NCBI RefSeq assembly: GCF_943193195.1 | Contig: NZ_CALPDG010000022.1 | Span: forward strand, 1 to 55,613 | Direction of reading: 5' to 3' | Source of the DNA: Mediterraneibacter agrestimuris | GTDB lineage: Bacteria; Bacillota; Clostridia; Lachnospirales; Lachnospiraceae | Length of the DNA: 55,613 nucleotides | Shown: positions 1-7,925 of the stretch, in pieces | How the letters are laid out: each line of letters begins with the position of its first letter | Numbering within the stretch: the stretch's first letter is position 1 | Position numbers and translations under genes: made by a program | Notes under the pieces: generated by a model | The model's database searches: none | What the model was told of the DNA's origin: nothing | Seen by the model: only the letters and a program-made list of their open reading frames with translations

Positions 1-140
1 CGAATTGGTAAGCTTGCTTACAACAAGACGTTTTTTGTAGGATTTGTATATGGCGTTCTGCCATAAGCGAGAATTTGTGCTGCATCACAGCGTATAGGCG
101 GTGAAACCGCCAATTCGAGCTGTTATGGCTGAACTGTTAC
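1..140. repeat. Partial palindromic intergenic repeat, truncated by the window start
   Basis: The first 43 bases are identical to the last 43 bases of the window. The segment ends at 127-140 with GGCTGAACTGTTAC, the reverse complement of the 14-mer GTAACAGTTCAGCC found at 55538-55551 and 1889-1902. It therefore looks like the right end of an element with 14-bp terminal inverted repeats whose left part lies outside the window. Inside it are a CG-TTTTTTGTAG arm (39-50 region) and a small GGCGGT/ACCGCC hairpin at 97-111. No coding sequence is convincing here. That it is a multicopy element is an inference from the three sites seen in this window. Confidence 0.7.
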
Positions 141-176
141 TCTGTACAGTACATGCAGACCTGAACGAACAGCGTC

Positions 177-208
177 AAAAGAGCCGGAAACACTCCTGCT
201 TCCGGCTC
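177..208 (-). terminator. Rho-independent terminator after yajC
   Basis: A 9-bp stem (GAGCCGGAA at 181-189 with TTCCGGCTC at 200-208) is followed on the minus strand by a short T run (177-180). It lies just downstream of the yajC stop codon and closes the tgt-yajC unit. Confidence 0.8.
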
Positions 209-220
209 CTCTTCCATTCA

Positions 221-526
221 TTATTCTGCGCTTGGTTTCTCAAGCTGTGCGATTGCACCCTTCTGCATTGGAATACGGCAGTTCTTATTGTTGCCAAACT
301 CAACGATTACATCTTCATCTGTGATATCAATGATCACACCGTAGAAACCGCTTGTTGTCAGAACTGTATCGCCAACTTCCATTGTGGAAAGCATAGCCTG
401 AATTCTCTTCTGCTCTTTTTTCTGCGGACGCATCAGTAAAAACCACATACCTACGAGAATTACTACATAAATCAGAATCAGACTAAACATGCTCGCGCCT
501 CCGCCCGAAGCTAATACACCATACAT
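221..526 (-). CDS. yajC: Preprotein translocase accessory subunit YajC
   Basis: Small single-pass membrane protein of the Sec-associated SecDF-YajC complex. The 101-residue product has one N-terminal hydrophobic segment (about residues 12-33), then the family signature FLLMRPQKKEQKR, a short basic stretch and the beta-rich cytoplasmic tail with GDTVLTTSGFYGVI. The reading frame can be extended upstream to 619, but the ATG at 526 is preceded by a clear AGGAGG six bases away and gives the normal family length, so I chose it. It follows tgt on the same strand; the tgt-yajC pairing is conserved in many bacteria, often with secDF next, but no secD or secF lies in this window. A terminator follows. 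The family assignment is secure; the exact role in secretion is poorly defined in Firmicutes. Confidence 0.93.
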   Translation of the reverse strand: MYGVLASGGGASMFSLILIYVVILVGMWFLLMRPQKKEQKRIQAMLSTMEVGDTVLTTSGFYGVIIDITDEDVIVEFGNNKNCRIPMQKGAIAQLEKPSAE

Positions 527-714
527 ATTGTTTCCTCCTAACTTTTGCTTAAAGCCAAACATAACTGTCCCGCCAGACATCTGTCGGACAGCCACAAGCA
601 ATGCTACAATTATACACAAAATCTCTTATATCTTCAATAGATTTTTGTTTTTTTCTGTCTAATTTACGAGATTTTAATAATCTTTTTCTGCGACCACCAG
701 CTATCTCCTCTATT

Positions 715-1845
715 TTACTTCCTGCCGAGCACGCCTTCCAATTTTATTCGCTTATATTCTTCGTAGTTTCCCGCATCGATGGCTTCTCTGATTTCTTCCA
801 TCATCGTATTATAGAAATACAGATTATGTAGAACACAAAGACGCATTCCAAGCATTTCCTTTGCTTTTAGCAAATGCCGGATATAGGCTCTGCTATAGCT
901 TCTGCATGCCGGACACTGACACCCCTCCTCAATCGGTCTGTCATCCAGTTCATACTTCGCATTGAACAGATTCAATTTACCATGATTGGTATACACATGT
1001 CCGTGTCTACCATTTCTAGTAGGATATACACAATCAAAAAAGTCAACTCCTCTGTCTACACCCTCTAAAATATTTGCCGGGGTTCCCACTCCCATCAGAT
1101 ACGTTGGTTTATTCTCCGGCAGCACCGGAACTACAGCTTCCAGAATCCGGTACATCTCTTCATGACTCTCTCCTACCGCCAGTCCGCCGACTGCATAACC
1201 GTCCAGACCAAGCTCTGCAATCTTCTTTGCATGCTCTACACGGATATCTTCATAGATACCTCCCTGATTGATTCCAAAAAGCATCTGATTGGGATTGATG
1301 GTATCTGGCAGACTGTTAAGACGGGCCATCTCGTCTTTGCACCGTTTCAGCCATCTTGTTGTTCTTGCCACGGACTGCTCCATGTAAGCCCTGTCTGCCA
1401 CACTGGACGGGCACTCGTCAAATGCCATGGCAATCGTTGATGCCAGATTCGACTGAATCTGCATACTTTCTTCCGGCCCCATAAATATCTTCTTACCGTC
1501 AATATGGGAGTGAAAATGCACCCCCTCTTCTTTGATCTTCCTCAGCCCCGCAAGAGAAAACACCTGAAATCCGCCGGAATCCGTCAAGATCGGTTTGTCC
1601 CAGTTCATGAATTTATGGAGACCTCCCAATTGTTTGATAACTTTATCCCCCGGACGGACATGCAGATGATAAGTATTCGATAATTCCACCTGCGTCTTAA
1701 TTCCCCTCAGGTCATCAGTAGAAACAGCTCCTTTGATCACTGCCGCAGTTCCTACATTCATAAATACCGGTGTTTCGATTGTTCCATGGACTGTATGCAG
1801 CCGTCCCCGCTTTGCCATCCCGTCTTTTTTTATTAATTCGTACAT
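715..1845 (-). CDS. tgt: Queuine/preQ1 tRNA-guanine transglycosylase
   Basis: Exchanges G34 for preQ1 in GUN-anticodon tRNAs, the committing step of queuosine formation on tRNA. The protein has 376 residues, the usual bacterial length. Visible landmarks are TDSGGFQVFSL with Asp89, the GGLAVGE substrate-binding loop near residue 220, the nucleophile region DCVYPTRNGRHG with Asp271, and the zinc site Cys309, Cys311, Cys314 and His340. All catalytic and metal ligands are present, so the enzyme should be active. It lies upstream of yajC on the same strand with a gap of about 190 bases. The usual partner queA is not in the window. The start at 1845 gives the standard N-terminus beginning MYELIKKDG. 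Confidence 0.96.
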   Translation of the reverse strand: MYELIKKDGMAKRGRLHTVHGTIETPVFMNVGTAAVIKGAVSTDDLRGIKTQVELSNTYHLHVRPGDKVIKQLGGLHKFMNWDKPILTDSGGFQVFSLAGLRKIKEEGVHFHSHIDGKKIFMGPEESMQIQSNLASTIAMAFDECPSSVADRAYMEQSVARTTRWLKRCKDEMARLNSLPDTINPNQMLFGINQGGIYEDIRVEHAKKIAELGLDGYAVGGLAVGESHEEMYRILEAVVPVLPENKPTYLMGVGTPANILEGVDRGVDFFDCVYPTRNGRHGHVYTNHGKLNLFNAKYELDDRPIEEGCQCPACRSYSRAYIRHLLKAKEMLGMRLCVLHNLYFYNTMMEEIREAIDAGNYEEYKRIKLEGVLGRK

Positions 1846-1862
1846 CCTATCCTCTTTCTAAA

Positions 1863-1888
1863 GGGGACAGTCCTATAAGACTGTCCCC
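1863..1888. terminator. Perfect 10-bp hairpin between ldt and tgt
   Basis: GGGGACAGTC (1863-1872) pairs perfectly with GACTGTCCCC (1879-1888) around a 6-base loop. On the minus strand it is followed by only TTT, so terminator strength is uncertain. It abuts exactly the left terminal repeat of the element at 1889, so it may instead belong to that repeat family. Confidence 0.5.
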
Positions 1889-2025
1889 GTAACAGTTCAG
1901 CCTTCGGCTTCCTGTTACAGGCATCAAGCCATGCAAAACCACTTCGTGGTGGCTTGATGCATCTCTACCTATACGTTATTTCACGGACTTTGCAGCAAGT
2001 GCAAACTCCTGGGCTGAACTGTTAC
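1889..2025. repeat. 137-bp element with 14-bp terminal inverted repeats
   Basis: Perfect 14-bp terminal inverted repeats: GTAACAGTTCAGCC at 1889-1902 and GGCTGAACTGTTAC at 2012-2025. The interior contains a further 10-bp hairpin, GCATCAAGCC (1921-1930) with GGCTTGATGC (1951-1960). The same terminal 14-mer bounds the partial elements at both window ends. There is no coding potential, and no target-site duplication is obvious. It could be a MITE or a REP-type structured repeat. Confidence 0.7.
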
Positions 2026-2066
2026 ACTGCCCCCACTTCTATCTTACTTATTCCTTGCTTTTGTTA

Positions 2067-3824
2067 TTAATAATGTACAACCGCTGGAGTTCCCATCGGA
2101 AGCATACTATAGAGTAAAGCTGCCTGATCATACGGCATATTGATACATCCATGTGAACCAAGTCCATCTGCATATAAAGTACCGCCAAACGCAGGCTGCC
2201 ACGTAGCGTCATGGAATCCAATCCCGCTCCATGTGATCCGCATCCAGTAAGCAACCGGTGTCTCATATTCCGGTTCTCCGGTCTCAGGATCAGTTTCTCC
2301 AACCAGCGTCTTGTTCTGCTGCATCTCTTTCACAAACCAGACGCCTGGTACAGTTTCCCTTGCAGGAATCGGCACGCCTGTTACAACATCTGTTTCCATT
2401 GCAACTGCACCGTCTACAATAAACCACATATGCTGTGCAGATAGGTCTACTTCCAAATAGGTACTTCCCCAATCCTGCGGACCGTGAGAAGCAGCAATTC
2501 CGCCATTGTAATAAGCAGGCTCCTTTGTTACAACTTCTCCGTTCTTGATACTGTTTGTCAAAGCTATAAATTCAGTATCTTCATCAATAGACCAGCCATA
2601 ATCACCGCCGGAAACGGTTGTAGTCTTGCCCCATGGTGAAGTGATTTCTCTTGTTCCCCCCATAGTATCATACCTGTCACCAAACTGTGTCAGCCATTCT
2701 CTCACACCATTCTCATTAAAAGTAACCTGCATATTCTCATCTGCTGTCAGCCATGTAGAAATCAACTCCTTATCCACCACTACATTTTCATCCATTGTAT
2801 AGGTAATACTGGCTCTTAAGTACTGATTCATATCGTCACATGCTTTTTTTACCTCTGCAGAATCGGCAGTATACTTTGGAAGTGCGTAGCATCCTTCTTC
2901 TTCCATATCCAGTTCTGGTTTGAAACCAGAAATATATTCATGAATCTTTTTCCGAAGAACATCTTTTTCTACTGCCGTACCCAGCACTTCCGGTTCTACC
3001 ACATATTGCATGCCGTCATATCTGGGGTATGCATTAGTTGCTGGAATCTGTTCTGCATTAACAGCCTGCAGATTCTCAATCTTTTCATTCAACGCTGCTT
3101 CATCATATCCTACGTCAATAGTCACTTCTGTAGAATTCTCTACAAAAAAAGCAATCGGCCACAAAAATGCATTCTGATTCTTTAATGCATTCTCTATATC
3201 ACTGTTTTCTTTATATCTCAGAGAAATATCACTCCCTACGATCTTGTCCGTTTTATTATCCTTTTCCTGAATCGTAAGTGTATACCCTTTCACCTGCTCT
3301 TTCATGTAATTTTCTACATCGGAAGCAGATTTGCCAGAAAATTTATGCCCGTTAATTTCCGTATTTATGTAGAAATGACTCATAAAAAACACAGAAACCC
3401 CAATATATACCGCTGCAAAAACACCAAGAATACTCCCTGCAATTATTGCCGCTTTCTTCCAGCCATTTTTATTCTTCGGAATATCATCCACCTCTTCCCC
3501 CTCCGAATCATAATCTCCATCCAAATATTCCTCTTCGGAATCATATTCTTCATCTGAATCTTTCTCTTCGGAATCGTACACTTCATCCAAATAGTCTTCT
3601 TCGGAATCGTACTCTTCATCTGCATCTTCCTCTTCGGAATCGTACTCTTCATCTGCATCTTCCTCTTCGGAATCATACTCTTCATTTACGTCTTCCTCTT
3701 CAGAATCATATTCTTCATCTAAATATTCTTCTTCGGAATCGTAATCATCATCAAGATAAATGACCTCTTCAAATTGCCTTTCGGGCTTAATTTTGTTCTT
3801 ACGAATCTTTTCCCTTTTGCTCAT
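2067..3824 (-). CDS. Membrane-anchored L,D-transpeptidase (YkuD) with acidic repeat tail
   Basis: Likely cross-links peptidoglycan 3-3 or attaches proteins to it outside the membrane. The 585-residue protein has a basic start (1-17), eight tandem 11-residue acidic repeats built on YDSEEE (about 28-114), a transmembrane segment (about 122-147), tandem peptidoglycan-binding-4-type regions (about 150-420) and a C-terminal YkuD catalytic domain (about 455-585). The catalytic motif SHGCINMP carries His558 and Cys560, with the upstream GFHDA histidine. The fold matches Firmicutes proteins annotated as L,D-transpeptidase/peptidoglycan binding protein. The N-terminal acidic tail would be cytoplasmic and is not part of the usual family plan. 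The start at 3824 follows AGGGAG and is near the only sensible ATG. Upstream, a weak TGTACA-17-TATAAT promoter candidate is readable on the minus strand. Confidence 0.88.
   Translation of the reverse strand: MSKREKIRKNKIKPERQFEEVIYLDDDYDSEEEYLDEEYDSEEEDVNEEYDSEEEDADEEYDSEEEDADEEYDSEEDYLDEVYDSEEKDSDEEYDSEEEYLDGDYDSEGEEVDDIPKNKNGWKKAAIIAGSILGVFAAVYIGVSVFFMSHFYINTEINGHKFSGKSASDVENYMKEQVKGYTLTIQEKDNKTDKIVGSDISLRYKENSDIENALKNQNAFLWPIAFFVENSTEVTIDVGYDEAALNEKIENLQAVNAEQIPATNAYPRYDGMQYVVEPEVLGTAVEKDVLRKKIHEYISGFKPELDMEEEGCYALPKYTADSAEVKKACDDMNQYLRASITYTMDENVVVDKELISTWLTADENMQVTFNENGVREWLTQFGDRYDTMGGTREITSPWGKTTTVSGGDYGWSIDEDTEFIALTNSIKNGEVVTKEPAYYNGGIAASHGPQDWGSTYLEVDLSAQHMWFIVDGAVAMETDVVTGVPIPARETVPGVWFVKEMQQNKTLVGETDPETGEPEYETPVAYWMRITWSGIGFHDATWQPAFGGTLYADGLGSHGCINMPYDQAALLYSMLPMGTPAVVHY
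3483..3743 (-). repeat. Tandem 33-bp repeat coding for 11-residue acidic units
   Basis: Eight consecutive units coding for Y-D-S-E-(E/G)-(E/D/K)-x-x-(D/N)-(E/G/D)-x lie inside the L,D-transpeptidase gene; the last unit is one residue short. Two neighbouring units are identical in protein sequence (YDSEEEDADEE). Near-identity of adjacent units suggests recent slippage or recombination, so copy number probably varies between strains. Confidence 0.85.
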
Positions 3825-3926
3825 TTAGTATTACTCCCTCTAAAATTACTCAACATCTAGACAACATTATATTATGTATTTATCAAATTGTACAGCAAAA
3901 TTCCTTATTTTAAATAAAAATTAAGA

Positions 3927-3955
3927 TTGCATATATTTTTTCTCTCTTATATAAT
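3927..3955 (+). promoter_or_regulatory. Sigma-A type promoter for aroC
   Basis: TTGCAT (3927-3932), a 17-base spacer and TATAAT (3950-3955) precede aroC by about 80 bases. The rest of the 3825-4037 gap is AT-rich and shows no gene. Confidence 0.65.
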
Positions 3956-4037
3956 AATAACATCTATGCTAAGAAACATTTTATAAGAACAAATTCATCT
4001 GATTTACATTTCAGCGACAGAAAGAAGGCATAAAAAT

Positions 4038-5141
4038 ATGAGTGGTTCATCATTTGGTAAAATATTTCGCATTACAACATGGGGAGAATCCCACGGTGCA
4101 GCAATCGGGGTGGTCATTGACGGGTGTCCCGCAGGGCTTTCTCTTAGCGCATCCGATATTCAGGCTTTTTTAGACCGCAGAAAGCCCGGACAGAATAAAT
4201 ACACAACAAAACGTCAGGAAAGCGATCTGGTTGAAATCTTGTCTGGAACCTTCGACGGAAAAACCACTGGTACACCGATTTCTCTTCTTGTCAGAAATCA
4301 AGACCAGCGTTCCAAAGACTATGGAAATATTGCTTCCGTATACCGCCCCGGACATGCAGATTACACTTTCGATTCCAAGTATGGATTTCGTGACTACAGA
4401 GGAGGCGGACGTTCCTCCGGACGTGAAACTATCGGACGTGTCGCAGCAGGCGCCGTTGCTTCTCTCATTTTAAATGAACTGGGAATTTCTCTTCTTGCAT
4501 TTACCAAGGCAGTGGGACCTGTTGTAGTAGATGAAACTGAATATTGTTTTGACGAGATTTCAGAAAATCCATTCAATATGCCAAGTAACGCGCGTGCCGA
4601 AGAAGCTTCTGCATATTTAGATACATTGATAGAACATTTGGATTCTGCAGGTGGAATCATAGAATGTATCGTTAAAGGCATGCCAGCCGGAATCGGCGAA
4701 CCGGTTTTTGACAAATTAGACTCCCTGCTTTCTCAGTCTGTTGTTTCTATAGGTGCTGTCAAAGCCATAGAATTCGGCTCAGGCTTCAAAGCTGCCGCTT
4801 CTAACGGCAGCCGGAACAACGATGCATTTTCTATAGGTGAAAACAGCAATATCTGCAAAGAAACGAATCATGCGGGCGGTATCCTTGGCGGTATGAGCGA
4901 TGGTTCTGATCTGATACTCCGGGCTTATGTAAAACCTACCCCTTCGATCGCACAGCCGCAAAAAACAGTTACAACAGAAGGTAAAGAAACAGAACTCATA
5001 ATCAAAGGACGGCACGACCCGATCATCGCGCCAAGAGCAGTAGTGGTTGTGGAGTCTATGATTGCGATCGTACTGACAGACCTGCTGCTGCAAAATATGA
5101 GCAGCCGTCTTGATTCGGTTAAGAGTTTTTATAAGAAATAA
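4038..5141 (+). CDS. aroC: Chorismate synthase
   Basis: Last step of the shikimate pathway: 5-enolpyruvylshikimate-3-phosphate to chorismate, using reduced FMN. The product has 367 residues, the normal length. Family signatures are visible: GKIFRITTWGESHG at the N-terminus with the catalytic histidine, then RPGHADYTFDSKYGFRDYRGGGRSSGRET around residues 100-130, and GGILGGMSDG near 285. It is a single gene here, with its own promoter and a strong terminator on the far side. It is on the plus strand between two minus-strand units, and none of the other aro genes is nearby. The start at 4038 follows AGAAGG. Confidence 0.97.
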   Translation: MSGSSFGKIFRITTWGESHGAAIGVVIDGCPAGLSLSASDIQAFLDRRKPGQNKYTTKRQESDLVEILSGTFDGKTTGTPISLLVRNQDQRSKDYGNIASVYRPGHADYTFDSKYGFRDYRGGGRSSGRETIGRVAAGAVASLILNELGISLLAFTKAVGPVVVDETEYCFDEISENPFNMPSNARAEEASAYLDTLIEHLDSAGGIIECIVKGMPAGIGEPVFDKLDSLLSQSVVSIGAVKAIEFGSGFKAAASNGSRNNDAFSIGENSNICKETNHAGGILGGMSDGSDLILRAYVKPTPSIAQPQKTVTTEGKETELIIKGRHDPIIAPRAVVVVESMIAIVLTDLLLQNMSSRLDSVKSFYKK

Positions 5142-5153
5142 ATGGAAAAATAA

Positions 5154-5209
5154 AATCAGCGCCAGTAGGTATCTCACGAGTATGCCTTAAGATACTACTG
5201 TCGCTGATT
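5154..5209. terminator. Bidirectional terminator between aroC and potD
   Basis: Long imperfect stem: AATCAGCG, CAGTAG and TATCT on the left side pair with AGATA, CTACTG and CGCTGATT on the right, with flanking A and T runs. It separates the convergent aroC and potABCD units. Confidence 0.85.
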
Positions 5210-5236
5210 AATAAAATGATCTGAAATGATAATTTC

Positions 5237-6301
5237 CTATTCTGCTTTTAATTCTTTCCACAATTCATTTTCCAGTTCAACGACCTCCGGCTCCTGCTGT
5301 ACGCAAACCTCACAATTCTCAGTTGCATTCTCTGTCGGTACCAGTGTCTCATCTGCACGTTCTTCCTCAGATAAAGCCTCGATCACAGCATCATTCGGCG
5401 TAGAATAATAAATATACTCAAAATTCATCTGTGCAATATCCTCTCTGCACAGGAAGTCCAAAAACTGCATTGCCATTTCCAGATTCTTGCAGTTCTTAGT
5501 CACTCCCCATGAATCCAGCCATACCTGAGAGCCTTCTTTCGGTACAACATACTCCAGATCCGGATTGTACTCCTTTCCCAGATATGCTTCTCCCGAATAC
5601 ACAAGAGCCAGTGCTGCATTACCGGCAACAACTTCATCGCGTGCTTCATCAACAAGATATGCCTGTACATCTGCTTTCTGTTTTTCCAACAATTCATATG
5701 CCTGACGAATTTCATTTTCATCATTCGTATTCAAAGAAAAGCCAAGCGCTTTTAATGCCACAGAGAGTGTATCACGCATGCTGTTCTGCATAATGATTTC
5801 TCCTGAATAGCTTCCGTCAAACAGCACACCCCAACTGTCAACCGGATCGTTTACTTTGGTTTTATCATAAAGAATCCCTACGGTTCCCCAAAAATAAGGA
5901 ACTGTATATTGATTATCCGGATCAAATGCTTCAGAAAACTCCCAGTATTTATCCCCGATATTTTCGGCATTTTCCATGGAATCAATATCGATTTCCTGAA
6001 GTTCGCCTTCCTTGATCAGCTTTTCAAGCATATAATCCGTTGAGCAAAGCAGATCATACTCTATGGCTCCCGCCTTATATTTTGTGTACATTTCTTCTGG
6101 TGTCAAAGCCTCTTCATACTTTACTTCAATTCCTGTTTCTTCAAAAAACATATCCAAAACAGCCGGATCTAAATACTCTCCGTAATTAAATACAGTCAGG
6201 CTCCCTTTTTTTTCCTGAGCGCCGCTGCAGCCGGTTGTGCAAATCCCCATGCAAAGCGCCAGTAAAAGAACAACGCCCACCACTCTCTTTTTCATGATCA
6301 T
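5237..6301 (-). CDS. potD: Spermidine/putrescine ABC transporter, substrate-binding lipoprotein
   Basis: Extracellular polyamine-binding component of the PotABCD importer. It is a 354-residue protein with a basic n-region, a hydrophobic signal segment (about 7-20) and a lipobox ending at Cys25 (CTTGC). The mature part reads as the PotD/PotF periplasmic binding fold (GSLTVFNYGEYLDPAVLDMF at the N-terminus, VPYFWGTVGILYDK mid-protein, YSGEAYLGKEYNPDLEYVVP later). It overlaps the end of potC by 4 bases, so it is translationally coupled and last in the operon. The polyamine specificity is inferred from the family and operon order; no ligand was determined. Confidence 0.93.
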   Translation of the reverse strand: MIMKKRVVGVVLLLALCMGICTTGCSGAQEKKGSLTVFNYGEYLDPAVLDMFFEETGIEVKYEEALTPEEMYTKYKAGAIEYDLLCSTDYMLEKLIKEGELQEIDIDSMENAENIGDKYWEFSEAFDPDNQYTVPYFWGTVGILYDKTKVNDPVDSWGVLFDGSYSGEIIMQNSMRDTLSVALKALGFSLNTNDENEIRQAYELLEKQKADVQAYLVDEARDEVVAGNAALALVYSGEAYLGKEYNPDLEYVVPKEGSQVWLDSWGVTKNCKNLEMAMQFLDFLCREDIAQMNFEYIYYSTPNDAVIEALSEEERADETLVPTENATENCEVCVQQEPEVVELENELWKELKAE

Positions 6302-7095
6302 CTTCTCTCCTTTACTGTCTTTTTCTTTCTCTGCGGCAGATAGTTAGCCGCCAATAAAATCACAAATACAAACGCGAAGATCAGTGTTGACAATGCATAC
6401 ATTTCCGGTTTGATTCCCTTACGGATTTCTCCGTAGATCATGGTGGACAATGTATTCACACCCGGCCCTTTTGTAAAATAAGTAATTACAAAATCATCCA
6501 TGGACATTGTAAATGCCATAAAAAACCCGGAAACGATCCCGCCTGCCAGCTGCGGCAGGAGAACCTTAAAAAATCCATACACCGGACCCGCACCCAAATC
6601 CCTTGCGGCCTCATACAAACTCACATTCATCTGCCGTATCTTCGGCATGACACTTAAAATTACATAAGGAATATTAAATGTAATATGCGCCAGCAGAACA
6701 CTTCCGAATCCCAGCGGAATAAAATGTACAAACCAGAGCATCAGGGCGATACCTGTCACAATGTCCGCATTTACCATCGGAATGTTGGTAAATACCATCA
6801 CAAGCTGATAATTTTTCTCCCGCATTGCATGGATTCCCAATGCCCCAAGGACTCCGATAACCGTTGCGATCAGAGCCGATAACAATGCCACAATCAACGT
6901 TGTAGACAACGCTTCCCCGATCTGACGATTGGAAAACAAACGGCTGTACCAGTTCAATGTAAATCCGCCCCATACAACCCTCGAACGTGAGCTGTTAAAG
7001 GAAAGCACGATCAGCACCGCGATCGGAGCATATAAAAACAATATGATCAAGCCAAGATAAAACCGGCTGATCCAGTCTTTGATTCTTTCTACCAT
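6298..7095 (-). CDS. potC: Spermidine/putrescine ABC transporter permease PotC
   Basis: Second membrane permease of the polyamine importer. It has 265 residues with about six hydrophobic segments and the EAA loop around YEAARDLGAGPVYGFFKVLLPQL, which contacts the ATPase. The N-terminus (about 12-35) is a strong membrane helix. Its start overlaps the end of potB by 7 bases and its stop overlaps potD, fitting one polycistronic message. Order A-B-C-D is the standard one. Confidence 0.94.
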   Translation of the reverse strand: MVERIKDWISRFYLGLIILFLYAPIAVLIVLSFNSSRSRVVWGGFTLNWYSRLFSNRQIGEALSTTLIVALLSALIATVIGVLGALGIHAMREKNYQLVMVFTNIPMVNADIVTGIALMLWFVHFIPLGFGSVLLAHITFNIPYVILSVMPKIRQMNVSLYEAARDLGAGPVYGFFKVLLPQLAGGIVSGFFMAFTMSMDDFVITYFTKGPGVNTLSTMIYGEIRKGIKPEMYALSTLIFAFVFVILLAANYLPQRKKKTVKERR

Positions 7096-7925
7096 ATTGC
7101 CGAACCCTTTCCTTCCACATCATGTTTCATTGTAAACGCCATGCTGATCAATACAAAGATCATCAGCGACACAGACAACCCGGAACCAAGATTCCAGTTC
7201 ATATTCTTCGTAAACTCCTGCTCGATGATATTTCCTACAAGCTGGAGTTTACCGCCGCCTAAGATATCAGACACAACGAAAGAGGTCATAGACGGCACAA
7301 ATACCATCACGATCCCACTCAGCAGCCCCGGTATGGACAGCGGCAGAATGATCTTACGGAAGATCGTCAGTCCTCCTGCCCCCAAATCCTTCGCAGCCTC
7401 AATGATATCCTCATCAATCTCTGCAACCGCATTGAAAATCGGCAGCACCATATAAGGCAGATAGTCATAAACCATACCGATCATAATTGCCGTGCCTGTA
7501 TTGGCAATAGCCAGAGGTTCCAGTCCCAATCCTTTTAATACAAAATTCAGTATTCCGTTTTTGGACAGAATCATCTGCCATGCAAGCACACGTAATATAA
7601 AATTCATCCACATGGGCAAAATCAATATAAACAAGGCAAATCCCTGTTTTCCTAAATTCAGCCGGCGCATTGCAAGTACCAATGGATAAGAAAGCAGAAT
7701 ACAGACCAGCGTACTTCCGACCGCTATTTCCAGTGAAAATACAAGCGCTCTTAAATGTACCGGATCCAAAATCGCCGTAATTTGTGAAAATGTAAATCCA
7801 CCGTCTGGATTTGTCAATGCATATCGGAAAATCACGATCATCGGAATTACTGTGAAACCAATGATCCAGACAATGTATGGAGAAGACAGCCAGCTTCTCT
7901 TATTGATGCTCTTTAGTTTATTCAT
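7089..7925 (-). CDS. potB: Spermidine/putrescine ABC transporter permease PotB
   Basis: First permease subunit of the polyamine importer. The 278 residues have six predicted membrane segments and the EAA motif in IIEAAKDLGAGGLTIFRKIILPLS. The start overlaps the potA stop by 8 bases. Full-length relative to the family; no defects seen. Confidence 0.94.
   Translation of the reverse strand: MNKLKSINKRSWLSSPYIVWIIGFTVIPMIVIFRYALTNPDGGFTFSQITAILDPVHLRALVFSLEIAVGSTLVCILLSYPLVLAMRRLNLGKQGFALFILILPMWMNFILRVLAWQMILSKNGILNFVLKGLGLEPLAIANTGTAIMIGMVYDYLPYMVLPIFNAVAEIDEDIIEAAKDLGAGGLTIFRKIILPLSIPGLLSGIVMVFVPSMTSFVVSDILGGGKLQLVGNIIEQEFTKNMNWNLGSGLSVSLMIFVLISMAFTMKHDVEGKGSAIW

Noticed and set aside
3443-3763. 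Low-complexity frames on both strands across the acidic repeat
   Set aside because: They are out-of-frame readings of the 33-bp tandem repeat of the L,D-transpeptidase gene.
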